Positions 23,690-32,201 of a stretch of DNA of 50,439 nucleotides are shown here, piece by piece. Origin of the DNA: Candidatus Woesearchaeota archaeon CG07_land_8_20_14_0_80_44_23 (lineage in GTDB: Archaea > Nanobdellota > Nanobdellia > Woesearchaeales > 0-14-0-80-44-23). Positions within the stretch are counted from its first letter, which is position 1; each line of letters begins with the position of its first letter. The DNA is taken from positions 1 to 50,439 of the forward strand of contig PEXD01000070.1 in the NCBI GenBank assembly GCA_002779235.1, in the 5' to 3' direction. The notes beneath the pieces are model-generated. The model had not been told where the DNA came from. It was given only the letters and a program-made list of their open reading frames with translations, and ran no database searches. A program made the translations under genes and the position numbers.

Positions 23690-25611
23690 TTGAGTTCCAA
23701 TTCTTTAACCCTCTCCCAGCTGTTCTCATTGACAACCACAATCTTTGAGTCAGTCAGGATGTACATGTAGTCGTTGATGTAAAGGGCCCTCCTGACACTG
23801 CTTTCGCTTATGCTCTTCAGCAGTTCCACCTTGTCATTCTTATAGCTGAATATGTATCCGCCCTGCGAGCCGGGAAGGAAGAACACTTCATGCTTTTTGT
23901 CTATGAGGAATGCGTGGTGGGTGTTGAGTATGTCGCTCCAGTATTCTGAGAGAACATACTTGTCAAGCTCTTTCGGGTTTGCAACATCGCTCACATCAAA
24001 GAGCGAGACCTTCACCTGGCTGCTCTCCTTTCCGATTCCTATGATTGTTGAGTCGTCAATAGGGTGCAGGTAGGCGCTGTATCCCGGAATCTTGAGCTCG
24101 CCCTTTATTTCCGGCTTCTCAGGATTTGAAAGGTCCATTATAAAGAAGGGGTCTGTCTGCCTGAATGTAACCACATAGCCCTTGTCGCCTATGAACCTGA
24201 CTGAGTATATTCTCTCTGTTTCTCCAAACTTTTCTGTCTCGCCAATTACTTTCAAATCGCTGTTCAGAACATATACAGCATTCTCTGAGCTGTCCCAGCT
24301 TCCGATTGTAACTGCTGTTCTCAGGTTTCCCTCAAATTCATCCATTGCAAACTGGTTGAGGAGCTGTCCCGGAATTTCCCCAGATGCCTTTATCTCCAGG
24401 CTGTCTAGCTCTATCTTTGCAATTCTCGTCCTCTGAAGCTCTTTTCTGTGCTTCACAAAGAAATCATTCATCCTGTTTTCCATAGTGAGCATTTCATCTT
24501 TCGGAAGCGATGGTATATATTCTTGCAGGACAGTTTGAAGTTCTGTCATCTTCGCATACTCTGAAATGTCATAGGTTGCAAGCGCCCTCACCTTGTCAAC
24601 AATCTTTGCAGGGAAGATGTCGCTGTTTTCAAGGATGAATGCGCTGTAAATCTCATACTCTGACTTTGTGTATGAAACTGCAAGGAAAATGTTCTTTTCT
24701 GATATGTAGACAGTTGTCTGCGAGCTTGGGGCGAGCACTGACGCCTTGTTTTCAAGATTGCCTGTCTTTGGGTCTATCTCAAAGATGAAGTAGTCAGTGT
24801 TCAATGTCATGCTGCCTTGGGGGTAATATGTGTCAGTGCATCTGACAACAACTCCGTCCATCGGAGCAATCTCACAGGGCGTATACTGGCTGACATACTT
24901 TGTCAGCACAAGATACAGTTTACCATTGTAGAGCCTTGCTGTGAGCAGTGAGGAATCGTTCAGGGAAAAATGCCACAATTCCCTGTAATCTGAGGTGTCA
25001 TAGCCGATGATTTTTTGAGATGCCAGTACTATCAGGACATTATCAGAAAGAAGGAGCTGCCCTGAGTCGGATATGTTTGCCTTGACTGATAATTCAGATA
25101 AAGGATACGCACCCACCACAAGTGTTCTGCCCTGCTGGTAATAAGGAGGCATCATTCTGCCCTCCCTATACACTGGCCCCCAGTAGTAGTTTTGCGGGGA
25201 ATAATAAATGTTATTCCCGTCTGTCTTCACAATGTCCGGCTCGTCTATTCCTAATACCTGGACATTTGTCTCTGAATAGCGCTCAACATCGGCTGAATCA
25301 GGAGATGGCGCCATTGAAGCAGCAGTTGATGCTGATTCCATTTTTGAGGCACTCATTGCAGCTGAGCTGAAAACAGCAACTCCGCCATATTCATAATATT
25401 GCTGGCTGCTCACTTTTTCAGAGAACTCCTTCTCTGAGCTGAACCTTGCAAAGCCTGTCTCGCCTGCAGGAAAGATTGTGCGGTAGTTGCCTCTGGCTAT
25501 TCCCCATATTGCCAGCCCTGCAGCAGCAACTATGACTGCAAGGAAAACCAGAACTATTATTGCGCTTTCCCCTTTGCTTCCAATTTTTCTTTTTGTTGTT
25601 TTTTGTCTCAT
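23686..25611 (-). CDS. Secreted beta-propeller-domain protein (COG4880-like)
   Basis: A 641-residue protein. A membrane helix near the N terminus (SAIIVLVFLAVIVAAAGLAIWGIARG) anchors it, then VERYSETNVQVLGIDEPDIVKTDGNNIYYS opens a beta-propeller of the type found in archaeal and bacterial secreted proteins (Beta_propel family). It continues through repeats such as VRFIGDKGYVVTFRQTDPFFIMDLSNPEKPEIKGELKIPGYSAYLHPID. It should lie outside the cell; no catalytic site is apparent. AGGTGAT serves as ribosome site and TATTTATAA as promoter about 40 bases upstream. Confidence 0.85.
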   Translation of the reverse strand: MRQKTTKRKIGSKGESAIIVLVFLAVIVAAAGLAIWGIARGNYRTIFPAGETGFARFSSEKEFSEKVSSQQYYEYGGVAVFSSAAMSASKMESASTAASMAPSPDSADVERYSETNVQVLGIDEPDIVKTDGNNIYYSPQNYYWGPVYREGRMMPPYYQQGRTLVVGAYPLSELSVKANISDSGQLLLSDNVLIVLASQKIIGYDTSDYRELWHFSLNDSSLLTARLYNGKLYLVLTKYVSQYTPCEIAPMDGVVVRCTDTYYPQGSMTLNTDYFIFEIDPKTGNLENKASVLAPSSQTTVYISEKNIFLAVSYTKSEYEIYSAFILENSDIFPAKIVDKVRALATYDISEYAKMTELQTVLQEYIPSLPKDEMLTMENRMNDFFVKHRKELQRTRIAKIELDSLEIKASGEIPGQLLNQFAMDEFEGNLRTAVTIGSWDSSENAVYVLNSDLKVIGETEKFGETERIYSVRFIGDKGYVVTFRQTDPFFIMDLSNPEKPEIKGELKIPGYSAYLHPIDDSTIIGIGKESSQVKVSLFDVSDVANPKELDKYVLSEYWSDILNTHHAFLIDKKHEVFFLPGSQGGYIFSYKNDKVELLKSISESSVRRALYINDYMYILTDSKIVVVNENSWERVKELELN

Positions 25612-25796
25612 AAAAGCATCACCTAAACTGGCTTAAGCCCCTAGTTATAAATACCTTTTTATAGTTCCAAATGGAGTTGAAGTTAACATTATTCATAATG
25701 ATTTTTCAGGTAAAAATTGACTGGGAAAATATCGGATGTTTAGAAAGGTTTTTAAAGCGTGTCGGCTTACTTTTTTTAGGGATTTTGTGACGGAAA

Positions 25797-26441
25797 ATGC
25801 TAGGAAAACAAAGAGCAAAAGAGGAGGGCGCTGAGCCCAAAAAAGAGCTGGACAAAATGCAGGATGAAGAGGATAATGAGGGCTGGGAAAAGAGCGTGCT
25901 GGCAAGGGCCATAATAGAGATTCTGGGTGCGCCCAAGGACTATGTTGAAACAACACTAAACGTAATTGCCGATACAATAAAGAAAAATGAGGATTTGAGG
26001 GTTGAAAAGGAGGAATTCTTTGAGCCAAAAAAACAGGAAAAGCTCTTCAGCGCATTCATGGAGCTGGACATAAGGTTCAGGAGCATAGAAGGGCTTTTCG
26101 GATTCTGCATTGACTTCATGCCCTCTTCAGTTGACATACTTGAGCCGGAGAAGATAGATTATGACTCGGCAGAGCTGACAAGGAATGTGAATGACCTTAT
26201 GGCAAAACTGCACAAGATTGACTCTGCGCTCAAGCAGGTAAATGTCGAGAATGAGTTGCTGCAGCACAATGCAATGCTGCTTCTGAGAAACAACGTGATA
26301 ATAACGCTTGGCGAAAAGAAGATGAATCTTAAGGAGCTTTCATCCAGGACAGGCGTGCCTGAGGAGCAGCTCAAGAATTTTCTTGAGCTCTGGATAAAAG
26401 AGGGCATGCTGAAGTCACAAGATGAGCTTTATTTTGTGTGA
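25797..26441 (+). CDS. Helical protein with C-terminal winged-helix-like end, partner of ScpB; unknown
   Basis: 214 residues. An acidic, charged N terminus is followed by helices (SVLARAIIEILGAPKDYVETTLNVIADTIKK), a middle section (KLFSAFMELDIRFRSIEGLFGFCIDFMPSSVDILEPEKIDYDSAEL), a coiled coil (about 120-160) and a closing winged-helix-like element, MNLKELSSRTGVPEEQLKNFLELWIKEGMLKSQDELYFV. I do not see ScpA motifs. Its GTGA coupling with scpB suggests a chromosome-related role or regulator. TTTTTAAA at 25749-25756 is the likely TATA box. Confidence 0.65.
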   Translation: MLGKQRAKEEGAEPKKELDKMQDEEDNEGWEKSVLARAIIEILGAPKDYVETTLNVIADTIKKNEDLRVEKEEFFEPKKQEKLFSAFMELDIRFRSIEGLFGFCIDFMPSSVDILEPEKIDYDSAELTRNVNDLMAKLHKIDSALKQVNVENELLQHNAMLLLRNNVIITLGEKKMNLKELSSRTGVPEEQLKNFLELWIKEGMLKSQDELYFV

Positions 26442-27544
26442 CGAAAATGGCTGCTGAGAACGCTGGCAAGGAGCTGGAAGCGAGAAGGAAGATAGAAGCG
26501 CTTCTTTTCTCTTCAGGCAGGAAGATGAGTGCTGCAGAGCTCGCCAAGATTTCAAAGGAGAGCGAGGCAACAGTCAAAAAGGAGATGGAGCTGCTGAGGC
26601 AGGAGTATGACAGCGCAAATTCTCCCATGATGATTGTCCAGGAAGGCGACTCATACAAGATGACAATCAGGGAGAGGTATCTTAGCTATGTCAAAAAGAT
26701 AGTCCCAAAGACAGACATGAACAAGACCATTATTGAGACCCTTGCAATAATTGCGTGGAAGGCGCCAATACTGCAGTCAGATGTCATAAAGATAAGGACA
26801 AACAAGGGCTACGACCACATAGACCAGCTTGAGGAAGCCGGCTTCATCTCCAAGAAAAAGCATGGCAGGTCATACATGATAAATCTTACGCAGAAGTTCT
26901 ATGACTACTTTGACCTTTTAGGCGACTCAGAGCTGAAGAAGGCGTTCAAGAGGATAGATGGGATTGCCAAAAAGTCTCCTAAGAGCGAGAGTGCCAAGAT
27001 AGCTGGAAACCTTGAGGTCTATGGGAACGGCAAGGAAGAGGGCAGCGAGGAAGAGATTAAGGCATATGCCGGCTCAGCCAGTGAAAAGTCGCCGATAAAG
27101 CTCATAATCAGCAAGGCGGCAGTGGAGGAGAAGAATCAGCCTCAGGAAGAAGAAAAAGAAGAAAATATGCCTGAGAAAGCGGCAAAGGATGAAGAGGCAA
27201 AGGAGAATGAGATAATCAGCAGGATGCTTTTGGGAGACAACAAGAAAAAAGAAGGGGCTGAAAAGGAAAATGCTCCTAATGCTCCTGAAGAGGGGCTGGC
27301 AAAGGATGCCATCAAATTTGAGGAAGGCGCTTCGGCCATTGAATTAGCAAAGAAAATTCTTTCAGGGGATTCTCAGAAGAAAAAGCCTAAGCTGGACCTC
27401 TTTGAAGATGAAGAAGAAGAAAAACAAGAGGAAGAGGAGAGCCAGGAAAAGGAAGAAAGCAAGGATTCAAAAACTGAAGATTCAGATGATTCTGAGCTGG
27501 ACAAGATTTTCAGCGAAGAAGAAGAAAAAGAAGATAAGAAGTGA
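26438..27544 (+). CDS. scpB: ScpB, segregation and condensation protein B, with long acidic tail
   Basis: ScpB is the winged-helix partner of the SMC complex. Two wHTH units occupy about residues 12-165: RRKIEALLFSSGRKMSAAELAKIS, ERYLSYVKKIVPKTDMNKTIIETLAIIAWKAPILQSDVIKIR and YDHIDQLEEAGFISKKKHGRSYMINLTQKFYDYF. An unusual tail of about 200 residues, very rich in Glu, Lys and Asp, follows and looks disordered. GTG 26438 overlaps the upstream stop (GTGA); ATG 26447 is possible. SMC itself is not in the window. Confidence 0.88.
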   Translation: MTKMAAENAGKELEARRKIEALLFSSGRKMSAAELAKISKESEATVKKEMELLRQEYDSANSPMMIVQEGDSYKMTIRERYLSYVKKIVPKTDMNKTIIETLAIIAWKAPILQSDVIKIRTNKGYDHIDQLEEAGFISKKKHGRSYMINLTQKFYDYFDLLGDSELKKAFKRIDGIAKKSPKSESAKIAGNLEVYGNGKEEGSEEEIKAYAGSASEKSPIKLIISKAAVEEKNQPQEEEKEENMPEKAAKDEEAKENEIISRMLLGDNKKKEGAEKENAPNAPEEGLAKDAIKFEEGASAIELAKKILSGDSQKKKPKLDLFEDEEEEKQEEEESQEKEESKDSKTEDSDDSELDKIFSEEEEKEDKK

Positions 27545-27759
27545 AAATAATGCTTCTCTTAAAATGCCCTAAATGCGGACACAAGATGAGATGCTCGCCG
27601 AAGGGCAGTATCTCTGGAAAGAAGAAGAGGTGCGTCTACTGCGGCAGGACATTCAGGATTGAGGGAAACATTGTCAAAGAAATCAGCTTGAGAGTTAAAG
27701 CACCGCGTGAGAAAATAAAGAGAGGAAAAATAAATGAGTATAAAATCGAAACTTTATAA
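27541..27759 (+). CDS. Small zinc-ribbon protein
   Basis: 72 residues. Two Cys pairs, CPKCGHKMRC and CVYCGRTF, form a zinc ribbon, followed by a basic tail (RVKAPREKIKRGKINEYK). It could be an rRNA- or DNA-associated accessory protein. GTG 27541 overlaps the scpB stop; ATG 27550 is the other choice. Its end overlaps the open frame of the next glycosyltransferase by 26 bases. Confidence 0.7.
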   Translation: MKIMLLLKCPKCGHKMRCSPKGSISGKKKRCVYCGRTFRIEGNIVKEISLRVKAPREKIKRGKINEYKIETL

Positions 27760-28969
27760 TTTAACTGAAATTAGTAAAAAGATTTCAGAAGGGTGTATGA
27801 GTCTTATCAACTCACTAAGCAAAGAAAAATTAAAAATTGCTTTGATTAGCTATTATTATCAAAAGCCAACAATTTCTGGTGTCGGAATACATGTACAAAA
27901 TCTGGCAAAATACCTAGTAAAGCACAATTGCGAAGTCCATATATTTTGCCATGGTGATGCTGACCAGTATTATAAAGAAAACGGAGTTTATATACATCTC
28001 ATAGGAAAAGTTTTAACACCCATGGCAGAGAATTTTTCCAAAGAGAACTTAGAATATGATCTTTTTGAATCAGAAGTCATAAAAGAAATAATCCGAGAGA
28101 GTTTGAAAAAAAAATTTGATATCATTCATACTCATGGATCTCTTACAAAAGCCGCATTTATTCTAAAGAAAGTTTACAAAATCAAATGGGTTCATACTTT
28201 CCATGCAATAGAGAAGATAAGAATTAAAGAGCTTAGTAAAGAAGAAAAAGAGTTCAAAGATCTCATATCTTGGATCGAGCATACAACTAATTACTGCGAC
28301 GGCGCAATATTTGTTTCAAAAAATTTATTAAAGGAAGGAGAAAAAGAGTACACTCTAAAATCTAAGAAAATTATTCATAATGGGGTAGATCTTAGGCTAT
28401 TCAGTTACCACCCTATAACTAATAAAAATGTGTTATTCATTGGGAGGTTTAGCAAAGATAAAGGCATAGACTTATTGCCAGAATTAATAAAACAGGTAAT
28501 GACAATAAAAGATGCAAGTTTTACTGCAGTCTGCCCTTATACTTTTATAGATGGAGAACGAAAAGAGATTAGAAGCACTATAACTGAGTTAGAAGAAAAA
28601 TATGGAGTGAGATTAAAAGTAATTACTTCGCCTAAGAATCAAGAAAGTTTAATAGAATTATATAAGAAATGCCAAGTTTATATTCAACCCTCAAAATATG
28701 AGTCCTTTGGATTATGTATCTTAGAAGCAATGGCAATAGGTAGACCTGTTATAGCCTTTAGAGTTGGAGGAATTCCGGAAGTCATAGGAGACTCGGGTTT
28801 TGTCGTAACTAATAAAGACGCATTCATTTATAAATTGGATGAACTATTAAATAATCGAGATGAATGCATCCGAATCGGAAAAAAAGCTCATCAAAAAGCC
28901 AAAGAATTTGATTGGGACTTAATCGCAAAAAAAACAATAAAATATTATGAGGAGTTAAAAAATGAATGA
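27734..28969 (+). CDS. GT4-family glycosyltransferase in an AT-rich insert
   Basis: Up to 411 residues, GT-B fold. KIALISYYYQKPTISGVGIHVQNLAKYLVKHNCEVHIF, the middle VLFIGRFSKDKGIDLLPELIKQV and the donor site QPSKYESFGLCILEAMAIGRPVIAFRVGGIPEVI (EX7E) define it. The DNA is far more AT-rich than its neighbours and uses A/T-ending codons, so recent transfer is likely. ATG 27797, preceded by TTTATAAT (27753-27760) and AAGGGTG, may be the true start. It overlaps the downstream membrane protein gene, its likely partner in surface glycan work. Confidence 0.85.
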   Translation: MSIKSKLYNLTEISKKISEGCMSLINSLSKEKLKIALISYYYQKPTISGVGIHVQNLAKYLVKHNCEVHIFCHGDADQYYKENGVYIHLIGKVLTPMAENFSKENLEYDLFESEVIKEIIRESLKKKFDIIHTHGSLTKAAFILKKVYKIKWVHTFHAIEKIRIKELSKEEKEFKDLISWIEHTTNYCDGAIFVSKNLLKEGEKEYTLKSKKIIHNGVDLRLFSYHPITNKNVLFIGRFSKDKGIDLLPELIKQVMTIKDASFTAVCPYTFIDGERKEIRSTITELEEKYGVRLKVITSPKNQESLIELYKKCQVYIQPSKYESFGLCILEAMAIGRPVIAFRVGGIPEVIGDSGFVVTNKDAFIYKLDELLNNRDECIRIGKKAHQKAKEFDWDLIAKKTIKYYEELKNE

Positions 28970-29594
28970 AGAGTTAATCTATCCGGCAATTTTAATAATC
29001 TCCGGAATTTTAATATCAACTATAGTAATAATCTTTCTTACAAGATTTTCTAATAAAATTACAAAATTCTTTGAGTTATATCCAGAATCAAGAGGAATAC
29101 TTAGCATTTCTCTAAAGATTATATGTTGGTTTATAGGATTAATCATATTCCTTATATTCTTTAGGTGGGCTTTGATAATACTTAATCAAGAGTTTACAAA
29201 AAATTTTGTAGAAAATATTATAACAGCGTCACCTAAATATATTCTAGCAGTAGTTATCATTATATCAGGGTCTTACATCTCAAGATGGATCAGAGAAAGG
29301 TCAAAAGATTACCATTTTGAATTTAAGGAAAGAATGCTTTTAATTATGGATTTAATAATTTATATGACATTTGTATTCACGGCTTTATATTCTGTAGGCA
29401 TTAATATGATCTTTTTCCTGGAGTTTTATAAGGTTCTGTTATGGATCATCGGTGCAATAATTGCATTAATTATTAGCATGACAATTGGAATTCCGTTGGG
29501 AATAAGCATATATGAAAGGATGAAAAAAGAGAAGAAAAAAGTGAGTGACCGCCAGAAGAAAGAGAAGAAAGTTCATGATTCAGAAGAGTGGTAA
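28962..29594 (+). CDS. Integral membrane protein, unknown (MscS-like transmembrane region?)
   Basis: A 210-residue protein with about five membrane helices: LIYPAILIISGILISTIVIIFL, IICWFIGLIIFLIFF, YILAVVIIISGSYIS, LLIMDLIIYMTFVFTALYSVG and VLLWIIGAIIALIISMTIGIPLG. A basic tail (KKEKKKVSDRQKKEKK) is cytoplasmic. The helix pattern recalls the membrane part of mechanosensitive channels, but the conserved MscS pore and beta domain are not seen. It shares the AT-rich composition of the preceding glycosyltransferase, overlaps it by eight bases, and stops one base before gyrA. Confidence 0.65.
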   Translation: MNEELIYPAILIISGILISTIVIIFLTRFSNKITKFFELYPESRGILSISLKIICWFIGLIIFLIFFRWALIILNQEFTKNFVENIITASPKYILAVVIIISGSYISRWIRERSKDYHFEFKERMLLIMDLIIYMTFVFTALYSVGINMIFFLEFYKVLLWIIGAIIALIISMTIGIPLGISIYERMKKEKKKVSDRQKKEKKVHDSEEW

Positions 29595-29595
29595 A

Positions 29596-32190
29596 ATGGA
29601 AAAAAATTCACCGGACAAGGAAGTGAGGCAGGATATCAAGCCAAGGCAGATAGAAGACGAGATGACCTCCTGCTACATGGACTATGCAATGTCAGTGATA
29701 ATAGGCAGGGCCCTCCCGGATGTCAGGGACGGGCTGAAGCCCGTGCACAGGCGCGTTCTCTATTCCATGAAGGAGCTCGGGCTCCTCCACAACAAGCCAA
29801 CCATGAAATCGGCAAGAATTGTCGGGGACTGCCTTGGAAAATACCATCCCCACGGGGACATGGCTGTCTATGACACGCTTGTGAGGATGGCCCAGGGCTT
29901 CTCAATGAGGTATCCCCTTGTTGACGGGCAGGGAAACTTCGGGAGCATAGACGGGGACAGCGCAGCTGCGATGAGGTATACTGAGGCGCGCCTTTCCAGT
30001 ATTGCTGAGGAGATGCTCTCTGACCTGGACAAGGAGGCAGTTGACTTTGTCCCGAATTTTGACGGCACTCTTCAGGAGCCATCTGTGCTTCCTGCAAAGC
30101 TTCCGAACCTTCTGATAAACGGCAGCTCTGGAATCGCAGTTGGAATGGCCACAAACATACCTCCCCATAATATTTCTGAGATTGCTGACGCTGTTGTGGC
30201 AGTGGTTGACAATCCTGCCATAACTACAAATGAGCTCTGCGGGATTGTAAAGGGCCCTGACTTCCCGACAGCAGGCATAATCTATGGGAGGAATGGGATA
30301 AGGAGCGCATATGTGCGGGGAATCGGAAAGGTGCTTGTAAGGGCAAGGACTGAGGTAGAGGAGAAAAAGGGGAGGCAGAGGATAATCATAAGGGAGATTC
30401 CATACAATGTCCAGAAGTCGCTGCTTGTTGAGAGCATTGTAGATGTCATAAAGGGCAAGAAGGTTTCAGGCATCTATGACATAAGGGATGAGAGCGACAA
30501 GGATGGCGTGAGGGTCATACTTGAGCTGAGGCAGGATGCAGATGCAGGGGTTGTGCTGAATCAGCTTTACAGGCATACAGGGCTTCAGTCAACCTTCGGA
30601 ATAATAATGCTTGCCATAGTTGATGGCGCACCCCATGTCCTGAATCTCAAGCAGATGATTGAGCACTTCATAAGCCACAGGAAGAATGTCATTGAGAGAA
30701 GGACAGGGTATGACCTGAGGAAGGCAGAGGAAAGGAAGCATATCCTTGACGGGCTTATCATTGCGCTGAAGAACATTGACGATGTTGTGAAGAAGATAAA
30801 GGCGTCCAGGACAGTGGATGCTGCCAGGGAAGTCCTCCAGAAGGATTATGCCCTGAGCGATGCCCAGACGAGGGCTATTTTAGACATGAAGCTCCAGCGC
30901 CTCTCATCACTTGAGCAGGAAAAAGTGGTTGACGAGCACAAAGAGGTTTCCCTCCTGATAAGGCGCCTGAAAGAGATACTTGCCTCACAAGCAGAGATAA
31001 TGAAGATAATAAGGCAGGAGACCATTGAACTCAAGGCAGCATACGGGGATGCGAGGAAAACCGAGATTGTGGATGCGCCAGACTCGGAAATCACTATTGA
31101 AAAAGAGGACATAATTGAAGAGGAGAATGTTGTTATCACGCTGACGAGGAGCGGCTACATCAAGAGGACTTCGCTTTCAGAATACAGGGTTCAGAAGAGG
31201 GGCGGAAAGGGGCTCATAGGCACAGAGACAAAGGATGAGGACTTTGTCACAGCCATAAAAGTAGTGAACACCCACTCATACCTGCTGTTCTTCACAGACA
31301 AGGGAATGCTTTACAGGATAAAGGCCTATGACATACCAGAGTCGCAGAGGGCCTCAAAGGGCAGGCCTGTGGTGAATTTCCTGAAGACGGAACCGGAGGA
31401 GAAGGTTTCTGAGATGATTGAGGTTCCAGAGTTCTCAGGCGGAAAGTTCATAATACTCGCCACGAAAAAGGGGATAATCAAGAGGTCATCGCTTGAGGAA
31501 TACAATTCGCAGAGGTCATCAATAAGGGCGATAATACTTGATGAGGACGATTCTGTTGTGGGAGTTGCCCTGGGAGACGGCTCAAATGAGATAATCCTTG
31601 CAACGAGGAAGGGCTCTGCAGCCAGATTCAGGGAAGATGAGCTGAGGAGCATGGGAAGAGTTACGCAGGGAGTGAGAGGGATACGGCTTGGCAAGGATGA
31701 CTATGTTGTTGAGATGATTGTGGCAGACAAGGAGAAATGCCTTTTGACAGTGACTGAAAAGGGCTTCGGAAAGAGGACCCCAATCTCAGAATACCGCCTT
31801 ACTGGAAGGGCAGTCAAGGGCGTTACAAACATAAAATTGTCTGAGAAGACAGGGAATGTTGTCGGAGTTAAGGAAGTTGAGGAGGGGGATGAGCTCATGC
31901 TGATAACAAAGAGCGGCAGCGCCATAAGGTTCCCTGCTGAGCAGGCATCCCTTGTCAGAAGGCATGCCCAGGGAGTCCACCTGATAAGGCTTGATGAGAA
32001 TGATTTGGTGGTTTCTATAGCCAAGATAAAGAAGGAAAATCTTGAGCTAGAAAGCAGGAAGGCAGAGCCGGGGCCTGCTGACCTGGAGGATTTGCCTGTA
32101 GGCGAGGATGATTCTGAAGAGAACAGTGAAGGGAACAGCAGTAATGCTGAGAATAACGGAAATGGCAGCAGCGTAGAGGATGAGGATTAG
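29596..32190 (+). CDS. gyrA: DNA gyrase subunit A
   Basis: An 864-residue type IIA topoisomerase subunit. MTSCYMDYAMSVIIGRALPDVRDGLKPVHRRVLYSM, the catalytic Tyr128 in AAMRYTEARL, and a GyrA box QKRGGKG (about 533-539) at the start of the beta-pinwheel identify gyrase rather than topo IV. A Gly/Glu/Asn-rich acidic tail follows. Gyrase in archaea is an acquisition from bacteria. GyrB is usually next to it but is absent here; the AT-rich two-gene insert lies immediately upstream. I start at ATG 29596, after the previous stop, not at upstream in-frame starts. Confidence 0.95.
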   Translation: MEKNSPDKEVRQDIKPRQIEDEMTSCYMDYAMSVIIGRALPDVRDGLKPVHRRVLYSMKELGLLHNKPTMKSARIVGDCLGKYHPHGDMAVYDTLVRMAQGFSMRYPLVDGQGNFGSIDGDSAAAMRYTEARLSSIAEEMLSDLDKEAVDFVPNFDGTLQEPSVLPAKLPNLLINGSSGIAVGMATNIPPHNISEIADAVVAVVDNPAITTNELCGIVKGPDFPTAGIIYGRNGIRSAYVRGIGKVLVRARTEVEEKKGRQRIIIREIPYNVQKSLLVESIVDVIKGKKVSGIYDIRDESDKDGVRVILELRQDADAGVVLNQLYRHTGLQSTFGIIMLAIVDGAPHVLNLKQMIEHFISHRKNVIERRTGYDLRKAEERKHILDGLIIALKNIDDVVKKIKASRTVDAAREVLQKDYALSDAQTRAILDMKLQRLSSLEQEKVVDEHKEVSLLIRRLKEILASQAEIMKIIRQETIELKAAYGDARKTEIVDAPDSEITIEKEDIIEEENVVITLTRSGYIKRTSLSEYRVQKRGGKGLIGTETKDEDFVTAIKVVNTHSYLLFFTDKGMLYRIKAYDIPESQRASKGRPVVNFLKTEPEEKVSEMIEVPEFSGGKFIILATKKGIIKRSSLEEYNSQRSSIRAIILDEDDSVVGVALGDGSNEIILATRKGSAARFREDELRSMGRVTQGVRGIRLGKDDYVVEMIVADKEKCLLTVTEKGFGKRTPISEYRLTGRAVKGVTNIKLSEKTGNVVGVKEVEEGDELMLITKSGSAIRFPAEQASLVRRHAQGVHLIRLDENDLVVSIAKIKKENLELESRKAEPGPADLEDLPVGEDDSEENSEGNSSNAENNGNGSSVEDED

Positions 32191-32201
32191 CCCTTCTTCT
32201 T

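Noticed and set aside
29545..29595. Upstream in-frame start for gyrA
   Set aside because: It would overlap the preceding membrane protein by 50 bases and add a Lys/Arg-rich stretch that is merely that gene's tail read in another frame.
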